A DNA stretch of 9,147 nucleotides from Actinomycetes bacterium. GTDB lineage: Bacteria; Actinomycetota; Acidimicrobiia; Acidimicrobiales; Acidimicrobiaceae. Positions within the stretch are counted from its first letter, which is position 1, and every line of letters begins with the position of its first letter. The stretch spans positions 1-9,147 of the forward strand of contig JAKBSX010000064.1 of the NCBI GenBank assembly GCA_021844725.1, read 5' to 3'. Positions 6,442 to 9,147 of this stretch are shown in pieces. The notes under the pieces were generated by a model, which made no database searches, was not told where the DNA came from, and saw only the letters and a list, made by a program, of their open reading frames with translations. A program made the translations under genes and the position numbers.

Positions 6442-7644
6442 TCACTCCACGGAGGCAATTATCGATTCCCAACCCATATGGTGCCCATAAGTCATCCCGG
6501 AGTCTTTTGGCTCTCCCAAAAGTTGGAAGGTGGGAAACCTGTTCAAAGTTTCTTCAAGGACTATTGACATTTCCAGTCTGGCCAGGTGCATTCCGAAGCA
6601 GCTGTGAATACCATGGCCGAATGCTAAATGCTGATTTGAAGACCGATCGAAATTAAAGTTTTCAGGATCCTCAAACTGTCTTTCGTCGTGGTTAGCGGAA
6701 GCGTAGATTAAGGCCACCGATGCATTAGCAGGTATTGTTACTCCGCCAAGATCTATTGCCTCTGTAGTGGTACGGGCTTCCAGATGAACTGGAGGGTCGA
6801 TTCGAAGGGTTTCTTCGATGATTTTTCCACTTATGCTCTTATCTTTGAAATACGCGCTTCTGACATTCTCATTGCACATTCTTCTTAGCATGGAGGAAAT
6901 GGCGTTTATCGAAGTATGGTGGCCTGCAAGTGCCAGGGCCCCGAGCATTCCAACCAATTCAGGCTCGCTGAATTTGGAATCGTCGAACTCATCATTACAC
7001 AGATGGCTCATGAAATCGTCGCCCGGGCGGGACTGCCTTTTTCCAATCTCCTCTCTCAAAAATGATTGAAAGTCGATCCAAGCCTGATCTCTGGTGGCAA
7101 AATCTGCAGTGACCACTCTGAGCACCAAAGCCCTGTTTTTAGCACGAGTCTCTTCATCAAATCCCAGAATTCTAGAAACGACTTCCTGGGGAACGTGCTC
7201 AGCAAGATCGTTTACGATATCAAATTCACCCTGTAGGGCGATCTTATCGAGCAGCTGATTTACGCTTTCACGTATATCACTTACGAAATCCGGCATTCGC
7301 TTAGGCAGAAATGGAACCTGGAGGGCTTTTCTGAATCTGGTGTGATCCGGGGGATCAAATTCAATAGGTGCTTTTGGAGCAGCAGACTGGTTTTTTGTAG
7401 GATCGTTACGCTTGCCTATAGTGGTTCCGCCTGCAGAGGAAAATACTCTGTGATTACGGGCGGAATCACGGACATCGCTATAGCGGGTAATTGACCAGAA
7501 TCCACCATATGTATCGCTGTAAACAGCTGGCGCGGCGTCTCTCATCGCTTTATAAAATGGCCAGATATTTTGATACGTGATTCTGCTGTCCCAAGGATTG
7601 AAGTGTTCGATTGCCCACTCGGGTTGTAGATCTGAAGCTGTCAT
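6442..7644 (-). CDS. Cytochrome P450, bacterial soluble type
   Basis: A 400-residue heme monooxygenase, normal length for a soluble bacterial P450 that receives electrons from a separate ferredoxin. Visible motifs: DPPDHTRFRK at 97-106 (C-helix region), AGHHTS at 240-245 in the I helix, ExxR at 278-281 (ETLR), the ExR-partner region around HLEART at 287-292, and the heme loop FGHGIHSCFG at 342-351 with C349 as the iron ligand. In the I helix the acidic residue usually preceding the conserved Thr is His (H243-T244), which is uncommon. The substrate cannot be predicted. No dedicated ferredoxin or reductase is adjacent. The ATG at 7644 has a moderate AAGGGA about eight bases upstream. It follows the MFS gene by 69 bases on the same strand, suggesting one operon, and converges with the ferritin-like gene. 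Confidence 0.95.
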   Translation of the reverse strand: MTASDLQPEWAIEHFNPWDSRITYQNIWPFYKAMRDAAPAVYSDTYGGFWSITRYSDVRDSARNHRVFSSAGGTTIGKRNDPTKNQSAAPKAPIEFDPPDHTRFRKALQVPFLPKRMPDFVSDIRESVNQLLDKIALQGEFDIVNDLAEHVPQEVVSRILGFDEETRAKNRALVLRVVTADFATRDQAWIDFQSFLREEIGKRQSRPGDDFMSHLCNDEFDDSKFSEPELVGMLGALALAGHHTSINAISSMLRRMCNENVRSAYFKDKSISGKIIEETLRIDPPVHLEARTTTEAIDLGGVTIPANASVALIYASANHDERQFEDPENFNFDRSSNQHLAFGHGIHSCFGMHLARLEMSIVLEETLNRFPTFQLLGEPKDSGMTYGHHMGWESIIASVE

Positions 7645-7660
7645 TGCCTAATTCCCTTCG

Positions 7661-7687
7661 GCTATGGTCGACTGTGTTGGCCATAGC
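7661..7687. repeat. Strong inverted repeat between the MFS and P450 genes
   Basis: GCTATGG at 7661-7667 pairs with CCATAGC at 7681-7687. On the plus strand the stem extends inward to 12 pairs, counting two G-T wobbles, around a TGT loop. In minus-strand RNA, the sense of both flanking genes, the wobbles become two A-C mismatches. No T-run follows on either side, so it is not a typical intrinsic terminator. It sits 17-43 bases upstream of the P450 start, so an operator for an unseen regulator or an mRNA processing hairpin are the main options. Confidence 0.5.
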
Positions 7688-7713
7688 TCATAACTTATTC
7701 AAATTAATGCTAC

Positions 7714-9063
7714 CTATGCTCCCGAAACAGTGGGAGCGATTTTCTCTTTGGCGAAGAGTCCGATTATTATCGCTGCAACAATGAACGATCCGGCCATGGT
7801 GAAAAAGGCCGATTTGAATCCGACTTCAGTAATTAAAATTCCGAGCGCAGTGATCCAAAGAGCGCCTACTGACTGTGAAATTGCGAAGTAGGCTCCAAAT
7901 ACCTTTCTAGCATCTACCCCGTGCATCACATCAGAAAATAGCGCCTGTCGAAGTGGCTGTTCTGAGTAACTAAACACTCCGACAAAAAATCCCATCGCAC
8001 CTACTATTACTGGATTTGATCCAACCATTACAAAGCTGACAAGGGCTGCAGCTCCAAGGACGTATAGGGAAAGCAATACAGGACGCCGTCCTAATTTGTC
8101 AGAAAGTTGTCCTCCCACGCCAGGACCTGCTAGCGCTCCGATACTGACCATGGTTACAAGCACCCCTATGGTAAGTGCAGACATGTGGAGGCCAGTTCGG
8201 AGATATGCGGGAATATAAACAGCTAGCACTCCTAGTCCTCGTCCTGCGCCGGATATCATTCCGGCCCCTAGAACTGCTTTGGCTTCTCTTCTGCGAAGTG
8301 CCTGGATTAAAGATCCATCTTCTTTTTTAACAGCCGGCGTTGGTTCGGGTGCGGTTTTAGTTCCCAGGTCAACTTTTGCCTGGTCTCTCTTTGATATATG
8401 ACCTGGTTCATGCACTGATGTCCAGGTAAGTAGCGATGCCACGGCAGTTAGTGCTGCGATGGTTAAAAGAGCTGGTCTCCAGCCGTAATAGGCAATTATT
8501 ATCGAGGTTATCAGCGGAGTGAGGAGAGTCCCCAGATTGCCCCCGGTAGTGTGCATTGCCAGCACAAAACCTTTTCGATGGGGAACTCGTTCAGTCAGGT
8601 GAGCACTGCCAACCGGGTGTTGTGGCCAGCTAACCAGGGTACCGAATATTCTTGCCGCCCCAAAGACAACAAATCCTGGTGCAATGGCGGCAATAACAAG
8701 GGCAAGCGCCATTCCCAGGTTTTGACTTCCGAGGAGCACCTTGGTTGAGTACTTCTTCACAACAGCGGCCAAACCTTGAAGCAATCCCCCAACAATTCCT
8801 GCCGCTCCCAGAATTATTCCAAGAACTGCATATGAAACATGGAAGTCAGCGAGTACAAACGGATAGGCCACTCCTAGCGCTGCTACGTATCCATGCTGTA
8901 TGGTGTGTGAAAAAGATACCACCGCCACTTGGAGGCGATCTCCTGGCCGCCACCCCTTTCCCTGGTTGATTTGGTCGTCATCTTTGTTCAAGGTTGTACT
9001 GGGAAGCGAAGCTGAATCATCTGAATGATCTTCGCCGACTTTCTCGTTTGTCTCATTGCTCAC
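7714..9063 (-). CDS. MFS family transporter
   Basis: A 449-residue secondary transporter in the cytoplasmic membrane. After a hydrophilic, acidic N-terminus of about 43 residues come two bundles of six hydrophobic segments, with a charged cytoplasmic loop between them (about 222-252, rich in Lys, Asp and Glu). The loop-2/3-like signature in the second half, GGQLSDKLGRRPVLL, is the MFS motif A (G-x-x-x-D-x-x-G-R-R). The first half has WPQHPVGSAHL and HTTGGNLGTLLTP, reminiscent of fosmidomycin-resistance-type exporters (Fsr), which is only a resemblance; drug, metabolite or other export is equally possible. The start is a GTG at 9063 with AGAGGTGG nine bases upstream at 9073-9080. The P450 gene follows directly, so the transporter may move a P450 substrate or product. 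No clear promoter was recognised in the 84 bases to the window edge. Confidence 0.9.
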   Translation of the reverse strand: MSNETNEKVGEDHSDDSASLPSTTLNKDDDQINQGKGWRPGDRLQVAVVSFSHTIQHGYVAALGVAYPFVLADFHVSYAVLGIILGAAGIVGGLLQGLAAVVKKYSTKVLLGSQNLGMALALVIAAIAPGFVVFGAARIFGTLVSWPQHPVGSAHLTERVPHRKGFVLAMHTTGGNLGTLLTPLITSIIIAYYGWRPALLTIAALTAVASLLTWTSVHEPGHISKRDQAKVDLGTKTAPEPTPAVKKEDGSLIQALRRREAKAVLGAGMISGAGRGLGVLAVYIPAYLRTGLHMSALTIGVLVTMVSIGALAGPGVGGQLSDKLGRRPVLLSLYVLGAAALVSFVMVGSNPVIVGAMGFFVGVFSYSEQPLRQALFSDVMHGVDARKVFGAYFAISQSVGALWITALGILITEVGFKSAFFTMAGSFIVAAIIIGLFAKEKIAPTVSGA

Positions 9064-9147
9064 TGGCTTAGCCCACCTCTTTCACTTACCTGTTCTATTA
9101 ACTGATCAATTTTTCACACCTGCCCATTGCATAAGACAGAGTTAGAT

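Overview
The window looks like an accessory or housekeeping-redox stretch of a bacterial chromosome of moderate GC content. The decayed transposase recalls IS5-type elements I associate with Actinobacteria, and the P450, MFS and Rrf2 proteins have an actinobacterial flavour, possibly Acidimicrobiia. This host assignment is a judgement from protein style, not a search result.

Layout, left to right. (1) Positions 1-823 hold the decayed minus-strand remnant of an IS5/IS4-superfamily DDE transposase, with several stops and frameshifts; it probably continues past the left edge. (2) Positions 902-4637 hold a compact two-gene minus-strand operon. The upstream gene is a NapH/NosR-like multi-pass membrane protein carrying iron-sulfur motifs. 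Nineteen bases downstream is a 727-residue soluble fusion of a 2[4Fe-4S] ferredoxin, a GltD-type FAD/NAD(P)H oxidoreductase and a flavodoxin-like domain. (3) Positions 4638-4774 form a divergent regulatory region with a 12-bp inverted repeat and a good sigma-70-type promoter. (4) Positions 4775-6351 run on the plus strand. They encode an Rrf2-family regulator with three cluster-type cysteines and an unusually long C-terminal extension, then a possible 21-residue small ORF behind a near-perfect ribosome binding site, then a ferritin-like putative di-iron protein. (5) Positions 6442-9063, minus strand and convergent with the previous block, hold an MFS transporter followed by a cytochrome P450, with a strong inverted repeat between them.

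Working model (inference): the Rrf2 protein senses a redox, iron-sulfur or NO-type signal. It controls the divergent operon, in which the soluble flavoprotein takes electrons from NAD(P)H and passes them through ferredoxin or flavodoxin centres to or from the membrane iron-sulfur protein. The ferritin-like protein fits the same iron/oxidative theme. The P450 and MFS pair looks like a separate unit for small-molecule oxidation and export.
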